A stretch of 64,000 nt of DNA from UBA2185 sp964564625 (GTDB lineage Bacteria; Desulfobacterota; Syntrophia; Syntrophales; UBA2185), in assembly GCA_964564625.1 (NCBI GenBank), contig CAZMBE010000006.1:1-64000 (forward strand), in the 5' to 3' direction. Below the pieces are notes generated by a model, which saw only the letters and a list, made by a program, of their open reading frames with translations, was not told the origin of the DNA and did not search any database. Every line of letters begins with the position of its first letter. Position 1 is the first letter of the stretch. A program made the translations under genes and the position numbers. Positions 18,196 through 27,792 of the stretch are shown here, piece after piece.

Positions 18196-19737
18196 TTATT
18201 CCACCCCGAACTCAATGCCCTGGGCAAGGGGCATGTCACGAGACCAGTTGATGGTGTTCGTCTGCCTCCGCATATAGGCCTTCCATGCGTCCGAACCGGA
18301 TTCCCGCCCGCCGCCGGTGTCTTTTTCACCGCCGAAAGCGCCACCGATTTCCGCCCCGGATGTGCCAATGTTCACGTTTGCGATGCCGCAATCGCTTCCC
18401 TGGTGGCTCAGAAACAGCTCGCTTTCGCCCACGTCACTAGTGAAAATTGCGGAACTGAGACCCTGGGGCACGCCGTTGTTGTAACGGATGGCCTCCTCAA
18501 GGGTATCATAAGGGATCATAAAGACGACAGGAGCAAAGGTTTCTTCCTGAATAATAGGACAGTCATGTCGCGCCTCGCAGATACAGGGGGTGACATATGT
18601 GCCCGTATCGTAAATGCTGCCGGAAAGCACTTCGCCTCCGTAAATAATCCTTCCACCCTGGCTTTCGAGTGTCTTGAGCGCTTCCTGCATTGTGTGGACG
18701 GCCTCGCGTTCGATCAACGGTCCCATGAGGACGCCGTCTTCCATGGGATTGCCGATTTTCACCTGGCCGTAGGCCCGGATCAGAGATTCGGCAAGGGGTG
18801 TAAAAATGTCCCTGTGGGCGATGATGCGGCGTATGGAAGTGCAGCGCTGTCCCGCCATACCGACGGCTCCGAAGAGTATGGCGCGGACGGCAAGATCAAG
18901 GTCTGCCTTTGCGGTGACGATGACGGCGTTGTTTCCGCCCAGCTCCAGCAGTGTTCTCCCCAGGCGTGAAGCCACCACCTGGCCTGCATGACGTCCCATG
19001 ACGACACTCCCTGTAGCTGAAATGAGGGGCACGCGTCTGTCGGCAAGAAGCAGTTCACCGACCTCTTTTCGGTTTCCGGTGACAATGTTAAGGATCCCCT
19101 GTGACAGTCCGCTTTCCTGCAGAACGGGGTCGATGATTTTCATCAGAGCGATAGCGGTAAGGCATGCTTTACTCGATGGTTTCCAGATGACCGTATCTCC
19201 CGCCACCAGGGCCATCATGGCATTCCATGCCCACACGGCCACGGGAAAATTGAAGGCGGTAATAACGCCGACGGGCCCAAGAGGGTGCCACTGTTCATAC
19301 ATCCGGTGCATGGGACGTTCACTGTGCATACTAAGACCGTAAAGCATGCGCGACTGACCGACGGCAAAATCACAGATGTCGATCATTTCCTGAACTTCCC
19401 CTTCGGCTTCGGCCCGGATCTTACCTACTTCTAACGAGAGCAGCATTCCCAGTTCCCGCTTGCGGGTACGCACTGCATTTCCAATCTTCCGCACAAGCTC
19501 GCCGCGTCTCGGCGCCGGCATCATGCGCCATTGAACGAATGCTTCACCGGCCTGGGCTGTCACCTGTTCGTAATCATGTGCGGAGGCCTGCCGCACCCTG
19601 GCGATGACACGGCCGTCAATCGGCGAGACTGATTCAAGCAGATCTCCGGAACATTCCCGCCAGGCGCCGCCCATTCCCGCCCCCGGATTTATTTCAGAGA
19701 GCCCAAGTTCTTCCAGAATTGCGTGTATGGTCTTCAT
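18196..19737 (-). CDS. ALDH7-family aldehyde dehydrogenase (aminoadipate-semialdehyde type)
   Basis: This 513-residue enzyme matches the antiquitin/piperideine-6-carboxylate dehydrogenase class. It has FNFPVAVWAWN, catalytic Glu265 in LLELGGNN, catalytic Cys299 in GMAGQRCTS, and the C-terminal signature NIGTSGAEIGGAFGGEK followed by TGGGRESGSDAWK. Members oxidise L-2-aminoadipate semialdehyde to 2-aminoadipate with NAD+ in lysine breakdown. Some relatives act on other amino-aldehydes. RidA lies just upstream on the same strand, and the 2-oxoacid:ferredoxin oxidoreductase and glutaryl-CoA dehydrogenase lie downstream, fitting a lysine route. The start follows AGGAGG. A terminator follows the gene. 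Confidence 0.9.
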   Translation of the reverse strand: MKTIHAILEELGLSEINPGAGMGGAWRECSGDLLESVSPIDGRVIARVRQASAHDYEQVTAQAGEAFVQWRMMPAPRRGELVRKIGNAVRTRKRELGMLLSLEVGKIRAEAEGEVQEMIDICDFAVGQSRMLYGLSMHSERPMHRMYEQWHPLGPVGVITAFNFPVAVWAWNAMMALVAGDTVIWKPSSKACLTAIALMKIIDPVLQESGLSQGILNIVTGNRKEVGELLLADRRVPLISATGSVVMGRHAGQVVASRLGRTLLELGGNNAVIVTAKADLDLAVRAILFGAVGMAGQRCTSIRRIIAHRDIFTPLAESLIRAYGQVKIGNPMEDGVLMGPLIEREAVHTMQEALKTLESQGGRIIYGGEVLSGSIYDTGTYVTPCICEARHDCPIIQEETFAPVVFMIPYDTLEEAIRYNNGVPQGLSSAIFTSDVGESELFLSHQGSDCGIANVNIGTSGAEIGGAFGGEKDTGGGRESGSDAWKAYMRRQTNTINWSRDMPLAQGIEFGVE

Positions 19738-19816
19738 CGGCCCCTCCTTCGTTTGTGTGAAAACACACTCTCTCTTTACAAGAAAGACTTCATAGGCGGT
19801 TCATGGTTCCTTATGG

Positions 19817-20206
19817 TTACTTCCCGCAAATTACAGAAATCTCAATGGACACGTCCCTCGGGAGCTGGGCTGCCTGCACGGTCTCCCGGGCTGGGAGAAT
19901 ATCGCCGAAATATCCGCTGTAGATCTCGTTGAATTTTGCAAAATTTTTGAGGTCTTTCAAGAAGACGGTGGTTTTGAGGACATTCTTCAGGCTCATACCT
20001 CCCGCTTCCACAATGGCTTTGATATTTTCCAGGACGCGCACTACCTCGGCCTCAAATTTTCCGGTTATTAATTCACCTGTCTCCGGATCAAGGGGAATCA
20101 TCCCCGAAACAAACAGCAGATCACCGTACTGAACTGCCTGGGCATAAGGACCGATAGCCTTTGGGGCATTGGGAGTGCTTATGATTTTTCTTTCTGTGCC
20201 AGTCAT
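19817..20206 (-). CDS. ridA: RidA family reactive enamine/imine deaminase
   Basis: This 129-residue protein is full length. Family landmarks are APKAIGPYAQAVQYGDLLFVSG near the start, the turn GMSLKNVLKTTVFLKDL, the conserved arginine in LPARETVQAAQLPRD and a terminal EISVICG. RidA trimers hydrolyse reactive 2-aminoacrylate and other enamines or imines from PLP enzymes. Lying 79 nt upstream of the aminoadipate-type ALDH on the same strand, it may clear imines made in the same amino-acid pathway. The start follows GGAAGGAG. Confidence 0.93.
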   Translation of the reverse strand: MTGTERKIISTPNAPKAIGPYAQAVQYGDLLFVSGMIPLDPETGELITGKFEAEVVRVLENIKAIVEAGGMSLKNVLKTTVFLKDLKNFAKFNEIYSGYFGDILPARETVQAAQLPRDVSIEISVICGK

Positions 20207-20329
20207 ACTATGTCTCCTTCCTTTGTCATGCGGTAACGATACCTCACAGAAAAATGCACTGCTTTCAATTCAAATTTGCTATCGTGAGGAGATATGTCTG
20301 GATCACTGCCGGGTCGTTTCCCGTCTCTG

Positions 20330-20935
20330 TTAAAATCTGTACTTCAGTCCAACACCAAGCGCATTGGATGCCCCCTCCACTCCATCAAAAGTTCCGAACA
20401 TTCCGGATCGGTGGTGAAGCCGTACTGCGAGATGCCACTGAGGGGTCTTCGGCAGGGCAAATGTGAGTTCTAACATAAGATAATTCAGAAAATGGGATGT
20501 TTTACCACGGTGGATTTCTTTCTCCAATTCCGGCTTTCTCGTTGCATAGGACGGGCCGTCGCCGATAGCGATAGTCGTGTCTATATACTTGTTCCAGGGA
20601 AAGGTGAGCCATCTTAACGCGAAAAGGGCGTTAAACTCCCAGTGATGCTGATTTCCCATGTGTTTGACCACCTGTCCTTCAAGTTCAAGATCAAGGTTTT
20701 TCGTAAAGGAGTAAATCCTCCGCGAGACGGCTGCCGCTATAAAATAGTAGGATGAAGCAAAATCCGGTTCGTAAAATGTTTGCCAGAAATCGCCCCGCAA
20801 CTGGCTGGCGCCATACACTGTGGCAGCCCAATCTTCCCTCGCCTCCAATGCCTTCGGAAAAACGAGGATAGATGCAACTGCCAGGATGGGCAGGAGTCTT
20901 TTCCATACTTCACACATCGGGGTCGGCTTACACAT
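20330..20935 (-). CDS. Outer-membrane beta-barrel, PagL-like acyloxyacyl hydrolase
   Basis: This protein of about 201 residues has a signal peptide (RLLPILAVASILVFPKALEA) and alternating barrel strands ending in the outer-membrane consensus GVGLKYRF. The last part resembles the lipid A 3-O-deacylase PagL family (PF09411). There is an H-x-S pattern in RLHHRSGMFG and a downstream SNALGVGL, where PagL has catalytic His and Ser two residues apart. If correct it would deacylate lipid A in the outer membrane. Sequence similarity elsewhere is weak, so a plain barrel of unknown function is possible. The start is uncertain (ATG at 20935 or 20917) because no ribosome site is obvious. Confidence 0.55.
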   Translation of the reverse strand: MCKPTPMCEVWKRLLPILAVASILVFPKALEAREDWAATVYGASQLRGDFWQTFYEPDFASSYYFIAAAVSRRIYSFTKNLDLELEGQVVKHMGNQHHWEFNALFALRWLTFPWNKYIDTTIAIGDGPSYATRKPELEKEIHRGKTSHFLNYLMLELTFALPKTPQWHLAVRLHHRSGMFGTFDGVEGASNALGVGLKYRF

Positions 20936-21162
20936 ATATTATGGCTCATGGATACAGCGGATATAGGGAGCTTTCTTGCTTCCAGGGAGTCAACCTGTGT
21001 TGTCAACGTACTATTTGGAAATATACCATTATTTCAAGAGGAGTCAAATCCGTATTATGGACGAAAACGAGATCACATTGACAGTTCTCTGAATCTGAGC
21101 TTCTTCATTAATGAGGTCACCATTCATCGACATGCACGGTAAACAGTTTATGGACATTCTCC

Positions 21163-23298
21163 TTAACGGGAATCGTCATTGCTGATTTCGATATTCAATA
21201 ACCGCATCATCTCACCCACATCCGTAGTGGGGCTGTGGCAGGTGAAGTTTCTGCAGATATAAGCCGTTGCCCTGTTTTTCAGGGGATAAAGGCCTTTCGT
21301 GAATGGCGCGATGCCGGCAATTTCGGATGCGGCGGCATCATCGGGAGGACGGAGAAGTACGACGGCATTAGGCAGGTACTGCTGTCTGATTGCGCGGATC
21401 ATTTCTTCCGTATCTTCCTCTCCCGATTCCCCGACAATCACTATTTCACATGCGGGATGTGTCAGAAAGCCAAGTGCCATCATGAAATACGTGTGTCCTG
21501 AGGGTATACGTTGGACACGGCCTGCAAAGGCACGGCTCATTACAACCGCCTGTGCTTCCAGTTCAGAATTTCCGGTGAGCCGGGAAAGACGGACCAGATT
21601 CATCATGGCTACGGAATTTCCCGAGGGAATGGCGCCGTCGTAGACATCCTTCTGGCGGAGAATAAGGTTCTCGCTATCATCCGGCGTGAAATAATAACCG
21701 CCCTGCTCCCTGTCCCAGAAGTGCTTCGTCAGATCTTCCTGAAGGGCAAGCGCTCTCTTCAGGTGTGTGATGTCGAAAGACGCTTCATAACACTCTATCA
21801 ATGCCCAGATCAGAAAGGCATAGTCATCGAGGTTGGCCGTGATGCCGGACTCACCTGCCCGGTGGCGGTGAAAAAGTCTGCCGTCGAGCTCGCGCATATT
21901 CTTCATGATGAAATTGAGGGCATTTCGCGCTGTCTTTAAATATACTTTATCGGTAAAAACCTGGGCGCCCTTTGCCAGTGCGGCGATCATGAGGCCGTTC
22001 CAGTCGGTAAGAATTTTATCGTCTTTGTGTGGACGGGTACGCGACTCGCGGGCGGAAAAGAGTCTGATCCGTATCGCCGCCAGCCGCTGACGGAGAGACT
22101 CCTCGGATATGCCAAGAAATGGCGCAAGTAGAGAGGCTGACTTTTCCATGTGGAGTATATTGTACCCTGTTTTCCGTCCCGTCATTTGATCGACAAAATT
22201 TCCCGCTTTCTCCACCCCGAAGAGCCTTATTGCCAGCTCCGCATCCGATGGTTCCAGCAACTGCTCAATTTCTTCATGCTTCCAGAGATAATACTTCCCT
22301 TCTTCCCCCTCCGTATCGGCATCCTCAGCCGCGTAAAACCCCCCCTTCGTTGACTTCATGTCGCGCCTTATGTAATTGAATATTTCGCAGGCTGTCCTTC
22401 GAAACATTTCATCTCTTGTGGCCTGGTATGCTTCCGTGTAGGCCATGGCCAGCATGGCTTGATCGTAAAGCATTTTTTCGAAGTGGGGCACCAGCCATTT
22501 CTCATCGGTGCTGTACCGGTGGAAACCAAATCCCAAATGGTCATACATACCGCCGCAGCGCATTGCCCGCAGTGTCTGCAACGCCATCTCCAGGGCCTTC
22601 TTGTTGCCGTTCCATCTCGCATAGCGAAGCAGAAACATGAGTTGATGAGGTATGGGAAACTTAGGCGCGGGACCAAATCCCCCCCATTTTTCATCATAAA
22701 TCCCTTTCAGTTCTTCATATGCCTTATGGAGAACATCTTTTGACAGGCCTTCGCCCTTTGCCTCAGGTTCTTTTTCCTGCAGTGCGGCAACAATCTGCCC
22801 GGCTGATTGTCGAATGTCATCGCGTCGATCTTTCCATACCTCCTGGATTTTGGGAATTACATCCAGCATGCCGATTCTGTTGTGCCGACTTTCGCGCGGG
22901 ATGTATGTTGACGCGAAAAAAGGCTGTTTCTCAGGAGTCATTACAATGGTCAGGGGCCAACCTCCGGATCCGGTCATCATCTGGCAGGCGTTCATATATA
23001 TCTTATCGATATCCGGCCGTTCCTCACGGTCAACCTTAATGCAGATGAATACTTCATTTAAAAGCTTGGCGACATCAGCATCTTCAAAGGACTCGTGGGC
23101 CATGACATGGCACCAGTGGCAGGTTGAATATCCTATGGAAAGAAATACCGGTTTATTTTCTTTGCGCGCTTTCTCAAAGGCCTCCTCACACCATGGATAC
23201 CAGTCTACGGGATTATCGGCGTGCTGGAGCAGATAGGGGCTCTTCTCATGAGTCAGGCGGTTCCTTGTTTTTGCACAGTTTTTCTGCTTCTGGGTCAT
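21163..23298 (-). CDS. YyaL/DUF255 thioredoxin-domain protein (spermatogenesis-associated 20-like)
   Basis: This protein of about 711 residues starts at the ATG at 23298, which follows AAAAAGGAG. The upstream 21 codons are ignored. An N-terminal thioredoxin-like DUF255 domain has NRLTHEKSPYLLQHADNPVD and the redox-like GYSTCHWCHVMAHESF. A long alpha/alpha-toroid resembling N-acylglucosamine 2-epimerases and glycoside hydrolases follows (GGFGPAPKFPIPHQL, GGMYDHLGFGFHRYS, HKDDKILTDWNGLMI). The family is widespread and its biochemical role is unsettled. It is cytosolic, with no signal peptide. It lies alone, upstream of the PagL-like gene on the same strand. Confidence 0.92.
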   Translation of the reverse strand: MTQKQKNCAKTRNRLTHEKSPYLLQHADNPVDWYPWCEEAFEKARKENKPVFLSIGYSTCHWCHVMAHESFEDADVAKLLNEVFICIKVDREERPDIDKIYMNACQMMTGSGGWPLTIVMTPEKQPFFASTYIPRESRHNRIGMLDVIPKIQEVWKDRRDDIRQSAGQIVAALQEKEPEAKGEGLSKDVLHKAYEELKGIYDEKWGGFGPAPKFPIPHQLMFLLRYARWNGNKKALEMALQTLRAMRCGGMYDHLGFGFHRYSTDEKWLVPHFEKMLYDQAMLAMAYTEAYQATRDEMFRRTACEIFNYIRRDMKSTKGGFYAAEDADTEGEEGKYYLWKHEEIEQLLEPSDAELAIRLFGVEKAGNFVDQMTGRKTGYNILHMEKSASLLAPFLGISEESLRQRLAAIRIRLFSARESRTRPHKDDKILTDWNGLMIAALAKGAQVFTDKVYLKTARNALNFIMKNMRELDGRLFHRHRAGESGITANLDDYAFLIWALIECYEASFDITHLKRALALQEDLTKHFWDREQGGYYFTPDDSENLILRQKDVYDGAIPSGNSVAMMNLVRLSRLTGNSELEAQAVVMSRAFAGRVQRIPSGHTYFMMALGFLTHPACEIVIVGESGEEDTEEMIRAIRQQYLPNAVVLLRPPDDAAASEIAGIAPFTKGLYPLKNRATAYICRNFTCHSPTTDVGEMMRLLNIEISNDDSR

Positions 23299-23399
23299 AC
23301 ATAGTCTCCTTTTTCCGCACCGGATCAGCTTTTGCGTGAGTTTGCAACAAGAGGTTGTCAAGAGGGGCGATCTCTATATTTATTTTTCAGGCTCTTCTC

Positions 23400-23423
23400 T
23401 TTAAATCCTTGAACCCTGAAGCC
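23400..23423. repeat. Half copy of the intergenic repeat
   Basis: The motif AAATCCTTGAACCCTGAAG matches the right arm of the dispersed inverted repeat. It lies between the YyaL gene start and the stop of the glucose-6-phosphate isomerase gene. A convincing partner arm is not seen. Confidence 0.35.
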
Positions 23424-23452
23424 ATTGGCTTTCGCCGCTTGCAATTCACTTT

Positions 23453-25156
23453 TTATTCAAGGGCTTCCGCCAAAATTTTCAACCCGCCGATTATGTCAGA
23501 ACCTAAATGGAAGCGGATCACCTGCCGCCCGGCATTCGCAAGCGCCTGCCTGTCTCCGGAAGCCTGGGCGTTTTTCAAAACGCCGAATGTTATGGATGAA
23601 TCGGAGAGCCCCAGTTCGTCGGGAATGGGGGTATCCCAGGGATCGTCGGCGGTGAACTGGATGAAGATTCCCTTTCCCGCATCTCCTTTATGAAGCTGGC
23701 CCGTGGAGTGAAGGAAACGCGGGCCGTAACCCACGGACACGGCCAGGCGGAATGTATTCCGCAGCCCTGTGCAGAGCGCATACAGCGCTGCATCGGCTTC
23801 CGCTGTAGGCTTGAGATATGCCTGAAGCGCCACATAGGCGCCGGTCTTTGCCTGTGCAATAAATTTCTTCAGCGCTTCCGCCGGTTCTCTGGCCTGAACA
23901 TTTCCATAGACAGAGATGCCGCGAGCGGAAAGCAATGGTACCTCTACCGGCACCTCACCTTTCTCCGTATAAAGAGCTAATGCCTTGCGGGCCAGTACCT
24001 TGGCCTTCTCAACATCCGGCTGGTCAAAGGGATTGATGCCCAGGCGATGACAGGCAATAGCCGTCGCCATCTCCCAAAGAAAGCAATGGCCTCCCAGGTC
24101 ATAAGGATCGCGGAGTTTTATGCAGACAATGGGATGTTCTGCCCTTTCCAGGGAGAAAAGTTTCCCGCATTCATCGTCATCACCTTCCATATATATGCAT
24201 ATAAATAACCGGTCATCACCATACACATCCACATTTCCTAAAGGTTCCAAAACGATAGGTACGACACCTTTGCCCTCTTTGCCGGTACTCTCGGCGATGA
24301 GCTGTTCCAGCCAGTCACCGAAACTGGCGATTTGCGGCGAAAAAATAAAAGTGGCCTTATCCCGCCCGGCCTTTGCCAGTTCTCCCAATACCGCTCCCAG
24401 AAAAGAACCGTGTATTCCATCGGCATCAGGCATCTCGTATGACAATTCCTCATTTGCAACTCTTATTGCCCGGTCAATAAGAGTCTTTACATCCATTCCC
24501 ATGAGCGCTGCCGGGAACAGGCCGAAATACGACAGGGCCGAATAACGCCCCCCAATGTCCGGATCATTGAGAAACACGTATCGAAAACGGTACATTTCCG
24601 CAATATCGGCAAGCTTGCTTCCCGGGTCTGTGATGGCGATAATATGCCGACCCGCCCGGTCAGGACCCACGGCTTCCGCCACGATGTTATAAAAATATTT
24701 CATGAAGGAAAAGGTTTCCACGGTGCCCCCGGACTTGGTGGACACTATGAAGAGAGTTGTATGGACGTCAAACTTTTCTGCGCACTCAAGTACAGCTCCC
24801 GGATCGGTGCTGTCGAGCACCTCCAGATCGAGATAGCCTTCTCGTACGCCAAAAGTTTTACGGAACACTTCAGGGGCCAGGCTGGAACCCCCCATGCCCA
24901 GGAGCAGTGCGTGGGTGTACCCGTCGGCACGGACCGCCTCCACTACGGCGTCTATTTCATGCAGTTTCCCTGCCATGTCTTTCGGGCTTTCCAGCCATCC
25001 CAGACGGTTGGCGATCTCGGTGGTATCAGGCTTCCAGACAGTGTGGTCTTTTGCCAGGATACGCTCAATGACACGGTGTGTCTTCATTTCCGCTAACGCC
25101 GCATCAACCGATGCCTCATAAGAACCCAGACTGCATGATCCCGTTACTACTCCCAT
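23453..25156 (-). CDS. pgi: Glucose-6-phosphate isomerase
   Basis: This 567-residue protein interconverts glucose-6-phosphate and fructose-6-phosphate. PGI landmarks are LLGMGGSSLAPEVF, VSTKSGGTVET (sugar-phosphate binding), DIGGRYSALSYFG, and the C-terminal GINPFDQPDVEKAK and LHSTGQLHKG. It resembles the isomerase half of the Tal-Pgi fusion proteins but carries no transaldolase part. The start follows GGAGGT. The transketolase gene lies upstream on the same strand about 225 nt away and glucokinase is elsewhere in the window, so sugar-phosphate metabolism is represented although not in one operon. Confidence 0.92.
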   Translation of the reverse strand: MGVVTGSCSLGSYEASVDAALAEMKTHRVIERILAKDHTVWKPDTTEIANRLGWLESPKDMAGKLHEIDAVVEAVRADGYTHALLLGMGGSSLAPEVFRKTFGVREGYLDLEVLDSTDPGAVLECAEKFDVHTTLFIVSTKSGGTVETFSFMKYFYNIVAEAVGPDRAGRHIIAITDPGSKLADIAEMYRFRYVFLNDPDIGGRYSALSYFGLFPAALMGMDVKTLIDRAIRVANEELSYEMPDADGIHGSFLGAVLGELAKAGRDKATFIFSPQIASFGDWLEQLIAESTGKEGKGVVPIVLEPLGNVDVYGDDRLFICIYMEGDDDECGKLFSLERAEHPIVCIKLRDPYDLGGHCFLWEMATAIACHRLGINPFDQPDVEKAKVLARKALALYTEKGEVPVEVPLLSARGISVYGNVQAREPAEALKKFIAQAKTGAYVALQAYLKPTAEADAALYALCTGLRNTFRLAVSVGYGPRFLHSTGQLHKGDAGKGIFIQFTADDPWDTPIPDELGLSDSSITFGVLKNAQASGDRQALANAGRQVIRFHLGSDIIGGLKILAEALE

Positions 25157-25382
25157 TTCCTGACCTCCGTGCTACTTTCCCCGGGGGAAAATTGCTGTTG
25201 ATAAAGTTAGCTTAATCATGGTGAAAAGCCGCATCTGTAATGAGTTTGCTGATCTCAAGGGGTTCTCCCTTTGCCGACATACAGATACGCCCAGCGATCG
25301 TAGACATAGCCATGCATCCGGTCTAATAAGGAAAACCCGGGCGTGCGGCTGGATTCTTTCAAAAAAGATCGGGTCGAGGGCT

Positions 25383-27437
25383 TCATTTCATCCATTCTTT
25401 CGCCGCTTTTACTACATGTTCCGCGGTAATGCCAAACTTCTCATAGAGCACCTTGGCAGGGGCGCTGGCGCCGAACCTGTCCATGCCTATGACAACACCA
25501 TCCAGACCCACGTAATGTTCCCAGCCCAGCTTGATGCCCGCTTCAATCGCAATCCTGGCCCTGACATCAGGAGGGAGCACATGATCACGGTATTCTGCCG
25601 GCTGCTTGTCAAAAATTTTCCAACTCGGGATGGATATAACCCTTACCCGAATGCCATCTAACGATAGCTTCTTCGCTGCTTCCAAAGCCAGGGCCACCTC
25701 CGAACCGGTACCGATCAGTAGTATATCGGGTTTATCGTGGGAAGAATCCCACAGGATGTACCCTCCCCGTTGAAGGCAGCTCGCCGGTGTAAGTTCCGCC
25801 CGTTTCAGGACGGGAAGATTCTGGCGGGTAAAGATCAGTGCCGTGGGACCTGCCTGGTTAAGGATGGCGGCCTTCCACGCCTCAACAGCTTCATTGGCAT
25901 CAGCAGGACGGATAACGTTCAGATTAGGCACGGCACGTAAATTCATGATCTGTTCTATTGGCTGATGCGTCGGCCCATCTTCTCCCAATCCTATGCTGTC
26001 GTGGGTAAACACGAACACGATCCGTAATCCCATAAGTGCTGCCAAGCGCATGGGAGGCCTCATGTAATCCGAGAAGGTCAGGAATGTTGCCGTGTAGGGA
26101 ATAATGCCGCCGTGGAGGGCCATGCCGACGGCGATGGCGCCCATGGCATGTTCCCGTACGCCAAAGTGAATGTTCACGCCGCTGTATCCCCATGCGCCGC
26201 CAACGGTACCCTGGATATTCTCCTGAGGCATGTCGGGTTTCTGAAAGTCACCAAGCCCTTTGAGCCAGGTGAAGGTTGAAGGATTGAGGTCTGCTGATCC
26301 TCCCATAAGTTCGGGGAGACAAGAAGCGAGGGATTGCATGACTGATTCCGAAGCTTTGCGGGTTGCCGTGTCTTTGGTTCCATCCGGATAGACAGGAAGC
26401 TGTGCTTCCCACTTTTCGGGAAGATGTCCTTCCATGACGCGTGTAAATTCGTCAGCAAGGTTGGGAAATTCAGCACGATAGCGGTCAAAACTCTTTTCCC
26501 AACGGGCCTCCCATTCCCGGCCACGGTCACGTGAATTACGGAAATAGGCAAAAGTATCATCAGGAATGAAAAACGCAGGGTCCGCAGGCCAACCAAGGAA
26601 TTTCTTTGCTGCCAGCACCTCCTCCGCGCCAAGAGGTGAACCGTGCGCTTCAGATGTGCCCTCTTTACGCGGTGCTCCGCAGCCGATGGTAGTTCGAATG
26701 AAAATAATGGAAGGGCGGGGGGTTTCTGCCTTTGCGTCCTGTAGGGCGCAGTCAATCCACGTTGTATCGTTTCCATCGTCCACAGATATTACATGCCACC
26801 CATACGCCTCGAACCTTTTCCCTACATCTTCTGTAAAAGAGAGCGCCGTTGATCCGGCGAGTGATATGCAGTTGTCGTCATAGAGAACGATCAGTTTGCC
26901 GAGGCCGAGGTGTCCGGCGAGAGAACATGCTTCAGAAGAGACGCCTTCCATCAAATCTCCGTCGCTGGCGAACACATAGGTGAAGTGGTCGATGATTTTA
27001 TGGCCGGGGCGATTGTAGCGCGCCGCACAATGAGCTTCTGCGATAGCCATTCCCACGGCATTGCTGAGTCCCTGTCCGAGGGGCCCCGTGGTTACTTCGA
27101 CACCGCAGTCACAATCACGTTCCGGGTGACCGGGTGTTTTGCTTTCCCACTGGCGAAACGATTTCAGATCAGAGAGGGAGAGGTTGTACCCGGTGAGGTG
27201 TAGCATTGCATACAGGAGCATCGAGGCATGTCCCGCCGAAAGAACGAAACGGTCCCGGTCAGCCCATCGAGGATTTGCCGGGTTGTGCTTCAGGTGTCGC
27301 ATCCAGAGGGTGTAAGCCATGGCCGCCGCTCCCATGGGCATGCCCGGATGGCCGGACTTTGCTTTTTCTACGGCGTCAACGGCAAGAAACCGGATGGTAT
27401 TGATACATCTGTCTTCAAAATTTTTCTTGTCTGTCAT
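25383..27437 (-). CDS. tkt: Transketolase
   Basis: This 684-residue protein is full length for the bacterial enzyme of the non-oxidative pentose phosphate pathway, which uses thiamine diphosphate. Visible are SGHPGMPMGAAAMAY, DRFVLSAGHASMLLYA, the TPP motif ASDGDLMEGVSSEACSLAG, a GCGAPRKEGTSEAHGSPLG loop, VREHAMGAIAVGMALHGG and DSIGLGEDGPTHQPIE. The start follows GGAG. An inverted repeat lies directly upstream. No pentose-pathway operon is present, and PGI lies downstream on the same strand. Confidence 0.95.
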   Translation of the reverse strand: MTDKKNFEDRCINTIRFLAVDAVEKAKSGHPGMPMGAAAMAYTLWMRHLKHNPANPRWADRDRFVLSAGHASMLLYAMLHLTGYNLSLSDLKSFRQWESKTPGHPERDCDCGVEVTTGPLGQGLSNAVGMAIAEAHCAARYNRPGHKIIDHFTYVFASDGDLMEGVSSEACSLAGHLGLGKLIVLYDDNCISLAGSTALSFTEDVGKRFEAYGWHVISVDDGNDTTWIDCALQDAKAETPRPSIIFIRTTIGCGAPRKEGTSEAHGSPLGAEEVLAAKKFLGWPADPAFFIPDDTFAYFRNSRDRGREWEARWEKSFDRYRAEFPNLADEFTRVMEGHLPEKWEAQLPVYPDGTKDTATRKASESVMQSLASCLPELMGGSADLNPSTFTWLKGLGDFQKPDMPQENIQGTVGGAWGYSGVNIHFGVREHAMGAIAVGMALHGGIIPYTATFLTFSDYMRPPMRLAALMGLRIVFVFTHDSIGLGEDGPTHQPIEQIMNLRAVPNLNVIRPADANEAVEAWKAAILNQAGPTALIFTRQNLPVLKRAELTPASCLQRGGYILWDSSHDKPDILLIGTGSEVALALEAAKKLSLDGIRVRVISIPSWKIFDKQPAEYRDHVLPPDVRARIAIEAGIKLGWEHYVGLDGVVIGMDRFGASAPAKVLYEKFGITAEHVVKAAKEWMK

Positions 27438-27497
27438 CTTATGTCTCCATTGGTTGCCCGGGCTTATGTTCTATGTTTTACTCCTAGTCTGCTGCAA

Positions 27498-27632
27498 AAA
27501 GGGTTCGAGGGTTCAAGGATTCCAGGGTTCAAGTGAATGTTGAATTTTCATTACTGCTACGGGCATTCTTTCGTTCCTTTTGTTTATGCGCATTGCACTC
27601 GAATCCTTGACCCCTTGGCACCTTGAATCCTG
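27498..27632. repeat. Intergenic inverted repeat, full copy
   Basis: The left arm (27498-27533) is a tandem of GGGTTCGAG, GGTTCAAG, GATTCCAG and GGTTCAAG units. The right arm (27596-27632) is the inverse (GAATCCTTGACCCCTTGG and CCTTGAATCC). The arms form an imperfect hairpin of over 30 bp with a loop of about 60 nt. It lies in the divergent spacer between transketolase and the ABC ATPase gene. Related copies occur at 33863, 35121, 36655 and, degenerate, 38633. Confidence 0.75.
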
Positions 27633-27792
27633 ATGAAGAGGGCATCTTTTTCGGGGATGAGCCTGATGTATATACCAACGCGGGCAGTAAGACAAGGGGT
27701 TAGAATTACAAAACTTGACAAGGGCTCCTTTTTTACATAAAAACCAGGCCAGGCGGACCTGATTGCTATAATTCCTCTCAAGAGTCTCTGTC

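Noticed and set aside
18403..18969. 188-codon plus-strand frame and other long antisense frames over the ALDH, transketolase and Ca2+-ATPase genes
   Set aside because: All are shadows of genes whose motifs are intact on the opposite strand.
27498..27632. GGTTCAAG/GGTTCGAG motifs that resemble the T-arm of tRNAs
   Set aside because: No acceptor, D-arm or anticodon stem can be formed. The motif repeats in tandem and belongs to the intergenic repeat family.
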